DNA of 64,000 nt, taken from Buxus sempervirens. Taxonomy: Eukaryota > Streptophyta > Magnoliopsida > Buxales > Buxaceae. The notes under the pieces are model-generated. The model was not told the DNA's origin. It was given only the letters and a program-made list of their open reading frames with translations, and did not search any database. Below are positions 1 through 11,023 of the stretch, one piece after another; the stretch's first letter is position 1; the number at the start of each line of letters is the position of its first letter. A program made the position numbers and the translations under genes. The stretch covers positions 33,067,520-33,131,519 of the forward strand of contig OX387192.1 in NCBI GenBank assembly GCA_947561395.2. Direction: 5' to 3'.

Positions 1-88
1 CAAAATGCCGTTGTATGTTATAGCGGCATTTTCTCATATTATAAGGGTACTTTTGAAGTGCCGTTATAAAAAGAGATTTTTTGTAGTG
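1..88. mobile_element. Terminal fragment of a CACTA (En/Spm-like) DNA transposon
   Basis: The first 88 bases end in TTTTTTGTAGTG, the inverse of the CACTACAAAAAA terminus of plant CACTA elements. Inside lie short complementary words (GCCGTTATA and TATAGCGGCA) like the subterminal repeats of this class. The two complete CACTA derivatives at 33677-35185 and 36259-37522 end the same way. Only one end is in view, so the 3-bp target duplication (AAC at 89-91 would be one half) cannot be tested. Confidence 0.6.
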
Positions 89-430
89 AACGTTTGAACG
101 TTCATCGAACGCGATTCTAACGTTCAATACGTAAGTCTATTTCACCTCTTCCTGTTCGAACGAAAGCCTCACGTTGGATTTAAACAACATAAACGATCGA
201 ACATTGAGACTAACGTTGGCGAATGCAACTCTCGGGTTTCTCTGCAGACCTTGAATGTTCGAACGACAAAGCTAACGTTGTCGAATGCAACTCTCGGATT
301 TGTGTGCAAACTCTTGAACGTTCGAACGCTTCTTTCAACGCTGTCGAACACTATCCCCGGCTTTGTCTGCAATTGAAATTTGCATTGAACGGTCAAACGC
401 TGCTTCAAACGTTATTTAACATTCATCATA
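89..430. repeat. Degenerate tandem repeat rich in palindromic AACGTTCGAACG
   Basis: Words such as ACGTTCGAACG, TAACGTTG and CGAATGCAACTCTCGG recur at roughly 70-75-base spacing; the block at about 218-300 shows two adjacent copies clearly. Open frames across it (223-474 plus, 169-408 minus) are by-products of the repeat and resemble no known protein. It abuts the CACTA end and may be subterminal sequence of another element. Confidence 0.5.
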
Positions 431-1913
431 ATTTCTTCAATATGACTACGACTTTGACACCGTTTGAACCATGACTCCTATAACCTATTCCAACCAATTT
501 GAAACACTTTAAGCACAAACTTTTTTAACACTGAATTAAGCCAAACTAAAATATAAAACCTAACAGAAGTCACGATAACCAATAAAAGCTCACTGAACTC
601 TAGAAGAGCCTGAAAAAGGGTTCGGATATGAATGATTAAAAGCCCCAATGAAAGGGGAACTATGAAGGGTGGTAATCCAAAGAACGATACCGATCAGGAA
701 AAAGGGTATAGGCAAGCAGTAGGGTGGGAAAGCACCATATGAACTGAGAACACGCATCCTCAAAACCAACAAAAAGAGCTCAACAGACTTGAAAACCATT
801 GCCAAGGAATCTCCGATGAGTACAAGCTTAGGTAGTGCGACATTCAAACTGTGCATAGCATCGGCCTAAAAAGCAGTCAAAATAGAGGAGAACGTTCACA
901 AACAGCACAAAAAAGCAACGAGTAGAACAGGTCACGTTCTGGCAAACGCCGGTCCAACCATTACAGAGCAAACACCAGCCTTTGCCGTCGGCCTCTTCAC
1001 CATCATCATTTTCTTCAGTATCGAGCTCCATCAAAACCCAACTATTGCATACACCCATAGAACTTTAAACCCAAGCACTCCCACCAGATTTGTTCCATTT
1101 TTCCCGTCATCAATCGATGATACCAGCTATAAATCGGAAACGCACACAACCAACCCACACCCACACAAAAATAATCTTCTGGCTTTCATCAATGAGATCC
1201 ATTACAAGTTTGCAATTGTACATCCTAAATTTGCTTCATATTCTTGTCAAAATAATCTCAAACAGAGAAGTCTTTCAAAAAAGGTGTAAGTACATCCTTC
1301 ATAATTTAAAATATTAAAAGTTTGTAGCTGTATTTTTGGAAAATGAGTTTTTTCAAAAACCAAAAATGGGTCTAGGGCGGATTAATCTTTTCAGTCCATT
1401 AGTTGAATTTGTATTTGGAAAGACTCATTCCCAAATTTCAACCAAACATCTGTTTTGGTGATAGAAACTCATTCTATGCCTTAAAACTCATTCCAAGCCA
1501 TCCAATGAGTCCCCAAAATGGACGTCAAGCAACGCTAGATAGATTAAAACGTTCTAGTACTGCTGTATTTATGCAATGGGAAAAACCTAACTAAACATGA
1601 AAATTAACTATTTATTGACAATCTAAAAGGAAAACGATATTTAATTGAGAATTAATTTTGATTCAGTAATAACTGATGGATTCAAGTTCAAGTGTAATTA
1701 ATAAGCCACGAGAATTGGGAGAAAGTAAATTTAAATTAAAAATATTTATATGATATTTTAATTATTATTGGAAAAAAATTAGACATATGAGGTGTGATGA
1801 TATTTCACCAAAAAAAAAAAGAAAAAGTGTGACGATGATATATTATTCGTGTTTTAACAAAGAAGTTTGGTTATTTGAACCGTCAATTGGATTTTATAAA
1901 ACAAGGGTTGTTT
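431..1913. other. Intergenic region with unassigned overlapping ORFs
   Basis: No gene is recognised. On the minus strand two overlapping open frames (about 1058-828 and 856-590) encode a short acidic start (ELDTEENDDGEEADG) followed by Cys-rich and hydrophobic stretches. They could be a frameshifted small membrane-protein gene, but no family is recognised and no splice sites rejoin them convincingly. The rest, 1090-1913, is AT-rich with no coding signal. Confidence 0.3.
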
Positions 1914-2428
1914 AATGGGCCGGCTCGGCATGGCACGAGCACGATTAGCTCGTGCCTGGTAGGGCGGGCACGGGCTGCATAATAAATGCTTTAAAAAATT
2001 CAAAAAAATAGAAAAAAAAGGAAATAAATAAATAAATAATACAAAAAATTGTAAAAAATATATTTACTATTCACACACATTTTTTACATATATATGTGAT
2101 ACAATTTTCCTCAAAATTGAAAAAAAAGGTAAAAACCCTCAAAAAAGGCAAAAACCCCATTCTTTTTAACACAAGCCCGTAGGCCAACACGCAGACCGAC
2201 ACTATTTGGTATGCTTAAAACATGCCGTGCAGCCCACGTGCTTCGCGGGTCATGGCCCACCGGACCATCGTGCTTGGCGGGCCATGCTAAATACCCAATA
2301 CCCTAGGCATGACACAGCACGGCCTGCTAGGGTCACAAGCCGTGCCATGCCATGTCCACTAGCAGCACGGCCTGCTAGGGTCACAAGTTGTGCCGTGCCC
2401 ATGCCAGCCAGGCCCAATAAGCAACCCT
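1914..2428. mobile_element. Non-autonomous DNA transposon (MITE-like) with about 34-bp TIRs
   Basis: The left end reads AGGGTTGTTTAATGGGCC and the inverse of the right end AGGGTTGCTTATTGGGCC; pairing continues through GGC-GGCATGG-CACG. Subterminal regions are GC-rich with repeated GGCACG/CGTGCC words and the centre is AT-rich. No clear target duplication is visible. The overall look suggests hAT, but the superfamily is not proven. It lies just upstream of the RPS15 promoter. Confidence 0.55.
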
Positions 2429-2540
2429 ATTAAAAAAAAAAAAAAAAAAAAGATAAAATAAGAATAATAATATACTGCTTCGCCTAAACGCGTACATTCA
2501 CGTGCCGGATTTACTATATACGTGTGACCGGGAGCATCCA

Positions 2541-2549
2541 AAACCCTAG
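2541..2549 (+). promoter_or_regulatory. Telo-box in the RPS15 promoter/5' leader
   Basis: AAACCCTAG lies 32 bases before the RPS15 start codon. Telo-boxes (AAACCCTA) are typical of plant ribosomal protein and translation-factor promoters, where they support growth-linked expression. Confidence 0.6.
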
Positions 2550-2580
2550 TTTTCGCAGAGAGAGAGTTTTGTTTCCAGTC

Positions 2581-4986
2581 ATGGTGAGTTCCGATTTCCA
2601 AGTCGATTCAAAGCTTCTGTAATAGGGTGTCTGCCCTTTTTATTATAATTTCTTATAAGGCATTGTTTTCGTATTATCAGAGTGATCTTCTTCAAAGTTT
2701 GCTTTTCTTAGTTATGTATTTTTGTGATCTTAGGCGGATCCCGAGACAGATGTGGCTCCAGGCCAGCCGAAGAGGAGAACCTTTAAGAAATTTAGTTTCA
2801 GAGGCGTTGATTTGGATGCTTTGTTGGATATGTCTACGGACGAGCTCGTCAAGCTCTTTCCTGCCCGGGCTCGCAGGAGGTAACAATCGATAACATTTAT
2901 TGTATTTACCAAATATAAGTAATCTAGAGCGAAGGAAAGTGGCCTTTTTATGCGTTCCGTTTGTTTGATTTTCTTTGAAATTTTAGGTTTCAACGAGGTC
3001 TTAAGCGGAAGCCTATGGCTCTGATCAAGAAGTTACGCAAGGCGGTAAGGAATCATCTTTTCCAACTTTTTTTTTCTTTTTCAAGTTCAGTTTTAAATTG
3101 TTTTTATAATTCTCAACCCAAGGATTACAGGTTTGATATAGTTTCGACTTGATTTTTTTTTTAATTTAATTTTGGTGGGAAGAGTATTTTTTTTTTCTCT
3201 TTAGTTGTTTTTCGCAATATGTGTGAATTCTCTTAGACATTGCCTATTCGTGGATCATCCATGCTTACGTCTTCAAGGCGAAGATGCTTGTTTTGCTAAT
3301 ACTGCATTAAAAATATCAGTTTGATTTAGCACGGGGATTCTAACTGGGTTTTACTGCCAATAGATGATGTCTTGAAACCCAAATAGAGGTTGGGTTTTTG
3401 GAAGGGAATTCATTGCTGGGATTTTGTCAATCATTGCAGGGATTCTAGTTCAACTTCAATAGTTAAGCAGATCCCTTTTTTTATTGGAAGCTCATGATAA
3501 ATTACCTGTCTTATGAAATTTGAAATGTTGGATAATCAGGCAATAGTATTGATTGGGCAGTTTCTAGAATCTAAATGGTGAAGTGCTGGGTTCAAGGACC
3601 ATTTACAGATTGTAGGTTATTTCTGACTGTAGTTACAGGATAAGCGTTGCTTTTGTATTCTTGAATCAAGTTTCAAGAAACAGATGCTTTTGTTTGTAGA
3701 TTGGCTGAACTGAAGATTTTGATAAAACGGGATGGAGAGACAAGATTCGTATCGTCGATCCTGGTGGAAATTGGCTTATGTTGATGATGATGATGGGGGC
3801 AGAAATTTTCGTCAAAGTCAGGGATATTTTCAAGAACTTTATTTGAGCTTTCCAGGTCAAGAGTTGTTACACTGTTCTTTATGACCTTTGACGGGTTTGG
3901 CTTATTCGGGTTAAAATAATTATCCTGAAAATTTTCTTTCATTAATTTCAATGACAACCAAACAAGTGATCCCAAAAGGCGTCTATGTTTTTTTTTAAGT
4001 TGAACTTCCTAATCAGCCAACCAGGGCCTAGGAGGCAAGTTGCTTTCTATTCCACAGTCATTTGAGTGATAATGTTTGCATATATGTTAGCTATGAAAAA
4101 ATTCTTTCAGGATTGGGAATTGGTTACCGTGTGCATTAGTTTTACAAGTTATAGCATTTCTGTTCGTGGTAAAGGTCTGATGAGGATGCTGCTTTCCATG
4201 GGGTTCAAATGTCTTTTGGGAGTCATTACCTGGTGCATCAGTTTCCTGTTTGCAGTTTACATATTTTCTATAAATGTTAGAGGTCTCATGAGGTTTCAGC
4301 TTATGAGGAAAGCATGGACATATTTTTTCAACTTGATACTTCTTAATGCAGTATTACTAGCTTGTACTAGATCTTTTGTTGTTTTGGTGTATGACCGCTG
4401 GGAACATGTATGGCATTTCATTCTCGAAGGATGCAAAAACTTGACTATGCTAGAAGCATGATCAAGTAGTTGTTCTGTATTTTCAGTTGGAAATAGTTAT
4501 TGCATTCTTGAGAACAGCTTGTTGCTTCAAATCTTCTGCTTTAAAAATTTTCTTCTCCTGATCTTTACCCTATTAATTTGGCATCTGATGCCTGCATTAT
4601 GACTTGATGAAAATTTTTTGGCAGTTCTTTTGTTATCGATCTTAGATTTTTGTTTCATTTATATTTATTGTTCATGGCCGAGAAAATATTTTCACTTCCA
4701 AGATTTGATCTTTGCGTGTATTAATGACTTGAAACAGAAGCGGGAGGCCCCACCTGGCGAGAAGCCTGAACCAGTCAGAACTCATCTTCGCAACATGATC
4801 ATTGTGCCTGAAATGATCGGGAGTATCATAGGAGTATATAATGGCAAGACCTTTAACCAGGTTGAAATCAAGCCGGAAATGATCGGACATTATCTTGCTG
4901 AATTCTCAATTTCATACAAGCCGGTCAAGCATGGAAGGCCAGGTATTGGTGCCACCCACTCATCGAGGTTCATTCCTCTCAAGTGA
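2581..4986 (+). CDS. RPS15: 40S ribosomal protein S15 (uS19), four coding exons
   Basis: Coding exons are 2581-2583, 2734-2879, 2987-3044 and 4738-4986, all with GT-AG introns, giving 151 residues, the usual length. The protein belongs to the head of the small cytosolic ribosomal subunit, near the decoding site. The N-terminal part has the plant sequence [19 protein letters not shown]; the last exon carries the uS19 signature [19 protein letters not shown], then [19 protein letters not shown] and the terminus SSRFIPLK. The start is fixed because only ATG precedes the first donor (ATG|GTGAGT), so the first coding exon contributes a single codon. A telo-box sits in the leader. The 1.7 kb third intron contains open frames (for example 4066-4461) that match nothing and are ignored. 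Residues look intact, so the gene is probably functional. Confidence 0.96.
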
Positions 4987-5268
4987 GATCTCAACCAGCA
5001 TAGAAGAAATTTATTTGTTTCACAGTCATGTTCTCAATTAAATTTTAGACCAAATATCTCAAAAGGTACTGTTTTATTTTCCTTTAGTTGCGTGGATCAT
5101 ATATTTGATTAGAACTTCAATCAGTCAAGGGACGGATGGATTTATCTCTGTGGAAAGGCCATAATATGAGTGCGTGTGTGTTGGACTTTGATATGTGAGC
5201 GTTGATGTCGGGTACATAGAAGAAAGAGGGCTGATGTTTGCAGGAGTTTTATTGCATATCCTATTGAA

Positions 5269-5413
5269 CGTGCATCTGGCCAATATTGCCAAATAAGCAA
5301 TCGTTAATGAATCAAAGCCTCTTTTACCCCCCACCCCCACCCACGTGCATCTGGCCAATATTGCCAAATAAGCAATCGTTAATGAATCAAAGCCTCTTTT
5401 ACGCCCCCGCCCC
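5269..5413. repeat. Two-copy 75-bp direct tandem repeat
   Basis: The word CGTGCATCTGGCCAATATTG starts at 5269 and again at 5344. The copies agree through CAAATAAGCAATCG and CTCTTTTAC and each ends in a C-rich tract. The repeat lies downstream of RPS15. Bases 4987-5268 hold the RPS15 3' UTR and nothing else recognised. Confidence 0.85.
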
Positions 5414-5611
5414 CCCAATTCTTATTATGAATGGAAATTGTATGCAGCCAAATTCTGACACTGCAATAATTGATTCATCTAAAAAAAATTCATTTTATTA
5501 AAATGAAAATTGATTTTTTAAATTTAATACACCAACCATAACAACAGTTCAGTGGTGTCAAGATCTCCATTACAATTTGCATTTTCTTATAATCTACCAA
5601 TTTGACACTAA

Positions 5612-6232
5612 GGCTAAAAGAAAAGAAGAGAAGAGAAAAGAAATATAATGATTTTCTTTTCCTTTGTTGGCGTTTGGATAAGAAGAGAAATAGGAAGAAA
5701 AGAAAAGATATATTTTAATAAGATGATAGGTTAGGGTGGTAGTGGTGGTGGGTAAGTGAGAGGGTGTTCATAAGGTTAGTGGGGTGGTTGCTGCGGCGGC
5801 AGTGATGATCTTGGTGGTGGTGGGGGTGGCAATGGGGCAACATTAGTAGATGGTGGTGGGCAATAGTGGGTGGTAGTGGGACATGGCAGGGTGGTATCAA
5901 TGGTGGTGTTTGTGGATGGTCGTGGGCAGTGATGGTTGTAGAGTAGTAGGGGTGGCAATGGTAGGAGTTGCAATGGGTGGTGCTAGTGGTTGGTGCTAAT
6001 AACAGTGGCATTACCGAGAGGGAGGGAGGGAGGGGGGATGGTGTTAGTAGTGGTAAGTGATGATAAAAAGTTTAATTCTTGAAAATCTCTTTTTTTTTTT
6101 TGGGAGAAAATTTTTTACATTGGAGAGAAAGGAAGAGAATATAATTTTCCTTTGTTTGATCGAAACATGATAAAAAGAAATTTTAACATTTTCTTTTATT
6201 TTCTCCTCAAATCTAAGGTTCCAAACACAGCC
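5612..6232. mobile_element. Tourist-like (PIF/Harbinger) MITE, copy 1
   Basis: The element is flanked by TAA duplications (5609-5611 and 6233-6235). It starts GGCTAAAAGAAAAGAAGAG and ends GTTCCAAACACAGCC, the inverse of the GGCTGTGTTTGGA end of the same family seen intact at 25158. The interior has purine-rich flanks around a low-complexity GGTGGTGG core at about 5730-6005. The 3-bp TAA/TTA duplication is the PIF/Harbinger hallmark. The His/Pro-rich antisense frames in the core are low-complexity artefacts. Confidence 0.8.
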
Positions 6233-6235
6233 TAA

Positions 6236-7261
6236 GATGTAGCGACAGGCAAAGATGCCAAAAATTTATTTTGCAGGAACCCCACAAAAATACCATAATC
6301 CTGTATGCAAATATCCTAATCAAGCATCACTAAATCCACTCACACATGCATTCCGCGGCATAAAAGCATTTTCATCAAAGCAAAAAGAGAAAAATTGGTT
6401 TCAAATGATATTTTTAGAAATGGTCCATATTGAGTAGCATTTTATTGTTCAGCGACCGAGTAGAATTTAATTGTTTAGAGAGAGTAGCTTGCTGATATTG
6501 ATACTTCCTTAAAATAAGTGGGAAAGATCATATTAATTGGAGTCCACGCTGAAAGATTTGCTAGTCCAATGACAAATGGGGTGTACATGTTAGCATCATT
6601 CACAAATATGAACACCCTACTCAATGTTAGACTGACAGATTGCAAGTCCATTTTATTGTTCACAGAGAATTTCTTCCAAAACTACCCTTCATTGAAAATA
6701 ATTAATGACTGTTTAAAGCCATCGATGAAACTTTTATCCGCATTTGCACCGCCAACAACAGATTATCTTATATTTGAAAGTATTTTCTAACGTAAAGTAA
6801 AACCTTAAAGAATAAATAAGGCACTTTATTTAATGACTTGTAAATTTACGGCAATTAGTGAATTATAAGTAAAAAGATTTCAGAAGAATAAAATAAGGGT
6901 ATTTAGAAAATTAAATCAGAAATGTCGGCAGTTTTTATTACCACCAATAAATACGTTACGGCGGTTTAGCACCCCCGGTAATTATACCGTGTGCATTTTT
7001 GGAAAGAAATCTTTATAAATGGTAAAATGACATTTGTTCAAACATTTTAAAACATGATCAATGCCTTCTTATCATCAAGAATTAGTGACTGAATCTGAAT
7101 TATGTTTAAAAGTGTCACTTAACGTTAAAACCTATTTTCCCAGAAGAAATAGCTCTACAGATTTTACAAAAAAAAAAAAGGGGGAAAAGCCTGCCTAGAA
7201 AATATTAAAATAATAAGCTGTCGGGGTTAACGAAACGAGAGGAAGACTGCTTTTGCTTGCC
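6236..7261. other. Intergenic region with a MITE relic
   Basis: AT-rich, with no gene recognised. Bases 7079-7142 (GACTGAATCTGAATTATG and the following text) resemble one end of the foldback MITE family present complete at 16003-16329. The remainder is the ERF promoter region. Confidence 0.4.
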
Positions 7262-7269
7262 TATAAATA
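7262..7269 (+). promoter_or_regulatory. TATA box of the ERF gene
   Basis: TATAAATA lies 113 bases upstream of the ERF start codon, leaving room for a leader of roughly 80 bases, which is pyrimidine-rich as plant leaders often are. Confidence 0.65.
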
Positions 7270-7374
7270 TGCCTTCACTCGCCTCACTTTATCCCAACCA
7301 TTCCTGTCTGAACTTTCCAGAACTGTCACCGTTCTGCTCTTCTTCTCCCCTAACCCTACGCCCACTGACCACAA

Positions 7375-7908
7375 ATGGCGGTGGACACGCTCCATCTGCG
7401 CAGTGAGGGCTTCGTCGGCGGAGAGAAACAGCCGGTTAAAGCTGTGGAGCCTGTCAAGGAGGTGCACTTCAGAGGCGTACGCAAGCGCCCCTGGGGACGA
7501 TATGCAGCCGAGATTCGAGATCCGTGGAAGAAGACGAGGAAGTGGCTCGGAACGTTCGACACAGCCGAGGAAGCCGCTAGGGCTTACGACGAAGCGGCGA
7601 GGAATCTCCGAGGCCCTAAAGCGAAGACGAACTTCGGCAACGGCGGAATGATCGGATCCTCGGCGATGCGTTCCCGACTGTTCGGAAAGCGTGTACAGCA
7701 GTGGCGGAATGCTTATATAGTCGCCGGTGCACGTAATACGCTCTCTCCTCTCCCGGATCCGGCGGGAATGTCGACGGGTTTGGTATTTACAGGGTACAAG
7801 TTTGAGGCGGTTGAGGTGGTGGTGAGGAGCGAGCAAGAGAAGATGCAGCGAAAGGAGGTGAAGAAGCCGTTGTCGTTCGATCTCAACTTCCCTCCACCGC
7901 TGTTCTGA
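7375..7908 (+). CDS. AP2/ERF transcription factor with EAR repression motif (ERF subfamily VIII)
   Basis: This is a single-exon gene of 177 residues. One AP2 DNA-binding domain spans about 31-87: [20 protein letters not shown], then [19 protein letters not shown] and RGPKAKTNF. The AAEIRD element (Ala and Asp at the diagnostic positions) is ERF-type rather than DREB-type and predicts GCC-box binding. The C-terminus ends [18 protein letters not shown] at 169-174 is the EAR motif that recruits TOPLESS-type co-repressors. One AP2 domain, small size and terminal EAR motif fit subfamily VIII (the ERF3/4/7-12 group), whose members repress ethylene, jasmonate and stress genes. The first in-frame ATG lies at the expected distance from the TATA box, and intronless structure is usual for ERFs. 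The exact orthologue within the subfamily is not assigned. The long antisense frame 7261-7836 is a shadow. Confidence 0.93.
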   Translation: MAVDTLHLRSEGFVGGEKQPVKAVEPVKEVHFRGVRKRPWGRYAAEIRDPWKKTRKWLGTFDTAEEAARAYDEAARNLRGPKAKTNFGNGGMIGSSAMRSRLFGKRVQQWRNAYIVAGARNTLSPLPDPAGMSTGLVFTGYKFEAVEVVVRSEQEKMQRKEVKKPLSFDLNFPPPLF

Positions 7909-9431
7909 TCGACGGTCGGAGAAGTACTTTCCCGGTTCCTCAATGACCGGAGTTCTTGCCTTTCTTTTTTTTTTATCCCTTTATTGCCCTTTGTTAGCCT
8001 TTTTGTCAATTATTTCCTTTTATGTACAGTTGTAGGACTCTATCTTGATTATTAAGGAGGACCAAAGGAAACAGCGTTACGTAGCGTTTCTGTGCTCTGA
8101 CTCGGGTTTAGTAATTTGAACCAGTTAAGTGTAAGGCGTGCAATTGATGCAATTAATCACGTGTTTAAAACGATAAAGGCCAGGGCAGAGGATTTTTACA
8201 GGTACTTGTGTCATTTGACAGGAAAATGAACTTTTCTCCCCCAAGCAAATTTAGGTTGAATCACATTTGAGTCTTTCTGTAACGATGCTGCAAGATTTTT
8301 CCTGGATAAAAAGCCTGTGAAATTTCGGAGAAGATGCTCTTAAAAATCGAGAAAGAAAATGACCAAACTATGTAGCTTCTTATCTGCTTACAAGAATGCC
8401 GCCGGCTAATCTCTGAACGATTCCACGCGAGGTGAAACAGAGAGATTTGGCGACGTGAGGTTCGATTCCCGACGAACCGCCGTTCTGTGATGATGGTGTC
8501 TGATCGTGGCTTTGACTGAATTCGTACAGCTGAGAAGCAGGCGGTTTGGTCGCCGGATCCGCGCTACTTTGCCGTACATGGGCGATCGTAACCGTCAGAC
8601 TTGTTGAACATCGCCAGTCCCCAGGAGGAGGACTTAACCAAAAAGTGGGACCCATTTATTGACGCTCGTTCAAATCTTCTTCGATCACCGTTCAAAAATC
8701 TCTTTTACGTGCGAAAGGTTAAAAAAGACGAACAAGAAGAAAAAGCATTTCTTTTATAGTAAAAATCTGATGGATCTGTAAAACCACGGGTTGACATGGT
8801 CATTCATTCATATGTTTCACGTTGATATCACTGAATGGTTTCAGGTAAAACGCTCTTCTAAAATAATAATAAAGCGCTTCAACAATCAAGACAACGATTA
8901 GACTTCAAGAAGGAAGAAAATAAAATTAAACACACTATGGGTGATGGATTATGTTTTTGTATTTGTTGCAAGTTGCAACCACGACTATTTCTCTTAATTC
9001 GTTCTTTCATGTCTTATTCTCATTGAAATCATATATTGTAGTTTATTTGGATGTTGAAGACATGGATAAGAGGACCACTTTAATCAAAGTATATAACTCA
9101 TCATTAGCATTGAAAAGAGGAAAAAGGAAGATCAGAGAGACAGAGAGAGTCAGAGGAGGAAGCCGGCGACCTTTAGAAGATTTGGACTCCAACCTGGAAG
9201 GTCCGAATGACTTGTCCGTCAAACGGAACGTAAGCGTCTGGAAGTGAACCGGATGGCTATCCAGATTACAGAGGGCCAAAGTCAAACGTGATTTGATGGA
9301 GCTTGGAGTAGGTGAGAGCATGCCCCATCACCGTCATGAATAAATACAGGTGGTCTTCTGACCAGTTTACTCGCACAAGTAAGATCCCTTTGCTATGTTC
9401 TAATAAAATTTTCACTGTCTGTCTTTTTATT
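7909..9431. other. Intergenic region with two unassigned GC-richer patches
   Basis: The ERF 3' UTR occupies the first few hundred bases. At 8380-8655 a locally GC-rich stretch is open on the minus strand for 91 residues, and at 9043-9321 for 92 residues; neither matches a family I know. The text GGTTCGATTCC at 8459-8469 looks like a Pol III B-box, but no tRNA fold or A-box accompanies it. They may be exons or relics of an unrecognised gene. Confidence 0.3.
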
Positions 9432-9825
9432 GGGTAAATTACATTCACCTCCTTTAAGGTATGCTATAATTACACTTACCTCTCTTGAGGTTCCTGAAAT
9501 AACACTTCCCCTCTTGAGATTTGTGTATGGATCAAAATAACACTTTTTCATTGAAATTTTCATCAAAACAGTAGTGATAGTAAAATAATTTGAACTAGAC
9601 AAGATTACCCCTTCATAAAGATGAGAACAAAAATTTTAATGGCCTAAGGCAAACTATAATTTAACTTAAATGAGGGTAATCTTGTCCAGTTCAAATTATT
9701 TTACTAACTATCATTACTATTTTGATGGAAGCTTCAATGAAAGAGTGTTATTTTGACTCATACACAAATCTCAAGGGAAAAAATGTTATTTCAGAAACCT
9801 CAAAGGAGGTAAGTGTAATTTACCC
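9432..9825. mobile_element. Long-TIR foldback MITE (Mutator-like)
   Basis: The left end GGGTAAATTACATTCACCTC and the inverse of the right end GGGTAAATTACACTTACCTC match, and inverted similarity continues inwards for well over 100 bases (for example AAATAACACT against AGTGTTATTT, and the AGTTCAAATTATTTTACTA blocks), so the element folds on itself. Flanks CTTTTTATT and TTCTTTATT match at 7 of 9 positions, as expected of an old 9-bp Mutator-type duplication. Confidence 0.75.
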
Positions 9826-11015
9826 TTCTTTATTTAATAGAAAGTAGAAATAACTTATATATTTTCATTATATGAAAACATTGTTATAAAAACTAAGGCC
9901 TCAAGCCACTACAGACAGATAATATATCCATATAAGTATAGAAACAAAAAAAGGTCAAGATACTGGGAGGACATACACCTCAATAATTTGGTTGTAAATC
10001 TGAGCCATTGTGTTCAACCTTGCGTCGAATCAGCATGAAGCCATTTGAAGAACAGGGGTAAATTTCTCCCTACTTGAAAACACTAAAGACAACATATAAA
10101 ATTAATGCATCCAAAACTATAATTGGATGATTTTTGTGTGTATAACAACCTATATTGAAATGGGGCAATGGGGATCCATCCATGAAACGGTGCATGGTAA
10201 TTTAATTAGTTCGTATGGTATATTGGGTACGGCTTCGATATTGGACATGGGACCTGGGAGCTTTATGAGTCGGTTTCGCAGGCGGTCACGTGTGCCCCAA
10301 CTTTAACGTACAAACTCTGGCAACGTAATATGTACACACATTCAACGCTACGATGCCAAGCCACGCACTCATTGCACCTGCTGCACTGGTGGCCGTTACT
10401 TTGAAGTTTTCCTATGGATTTGATTTGATCAGGAAGCGGTCCACGAGGCCACGCAATCATCTCCAATTTTTGTCTAAAATTACTTCCACGTGGAGTAACC
10501 TACACTCCTAAGTAAGCCCTGTATAAAAGCATCTTTAAAAGTAAAAAATAAAAATTAGCGGTGGGATGTCCCATGTGAAGCACTTCAACGGCAGCGAGCA
10601 ATTCACTCCAAAAATTCAAACGATCTCATCTCTTTCCCAACGGTTTAAAATTGCAAATTCACTCCAAAAATTCAAACGATCTCATTTCTTCCCCAACGGT
10701 TTAAAATTGCAACGATTCTGTGATAGACAGTGATTATCTCCAGATTCTGGTCTCATTTTTTTTTTTAATAGCGTTTCCCAACTAAAATAATCCAAAACTA
10801 TTACTACCCCATTGCTCATTTCACATTCAAACTTAAACACCCACTTATATATTACAATTAAGGGTGAGGACGTGTAATATGCACGTGCCACCGCTGGTTC
10901 ACATTAAAAATGATAATTCACATTATAGAAATTGTAAAGAAAGCAACAATAAATGACATTTCCCACAGATGCAGCACGTCTGAGGGCAGACGATCTCATA
11001 CCCACTCCAAGTCCC
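9826..11015. other. Intergenic region, no gene recognised
   Basis: Bases 10263-10466 are open on the minus strand for 67 residues without recognisable similarity. A G-box-like TCACGTGTG occurs near 10287. The tandem repeat at 10598-10712 is listed separately. Confidence 0.3.
10598..10712. repeat. Two-copy 56-bp tandem repeat
   Basis: ATTCACTCCAAAAATTCAAA begins at 10601 and again at 10657. Both copies continue through CGATCTCAT and CAACGGTTTAAAATTGCAA with only a few differences. Confidence 0.85.
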
Positions 11016-11023
11016 TTTGACAC

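Noticed and set aside
4066-4461. 131-residue hydrophobic open frame
   Set aside because: It lies within RPS15 intron 3 and resembles no protein; chance frame in T-rich intron sequence.
5715-6011. His/Pro-rich antisense open frames
   Set aside because: They translate the GGTGGTGG core of the Tourist-like MITE and are low complexity. The same applies to the frame at 25253-25450.
7261-7836. 191-residue antisense open frame across the ERF gene
   Set aside because: It mirrors the GC-rich AP2 coding strand and matches no family; the plus-strand protein is unambiguous.
8459-8469. Possible tRNA gene (B-box-like GGTTCGATTCC)
   Set aside because: No A-box at the right spacing, no acceptor-stem pairing and no cloverleaf could be drawn.
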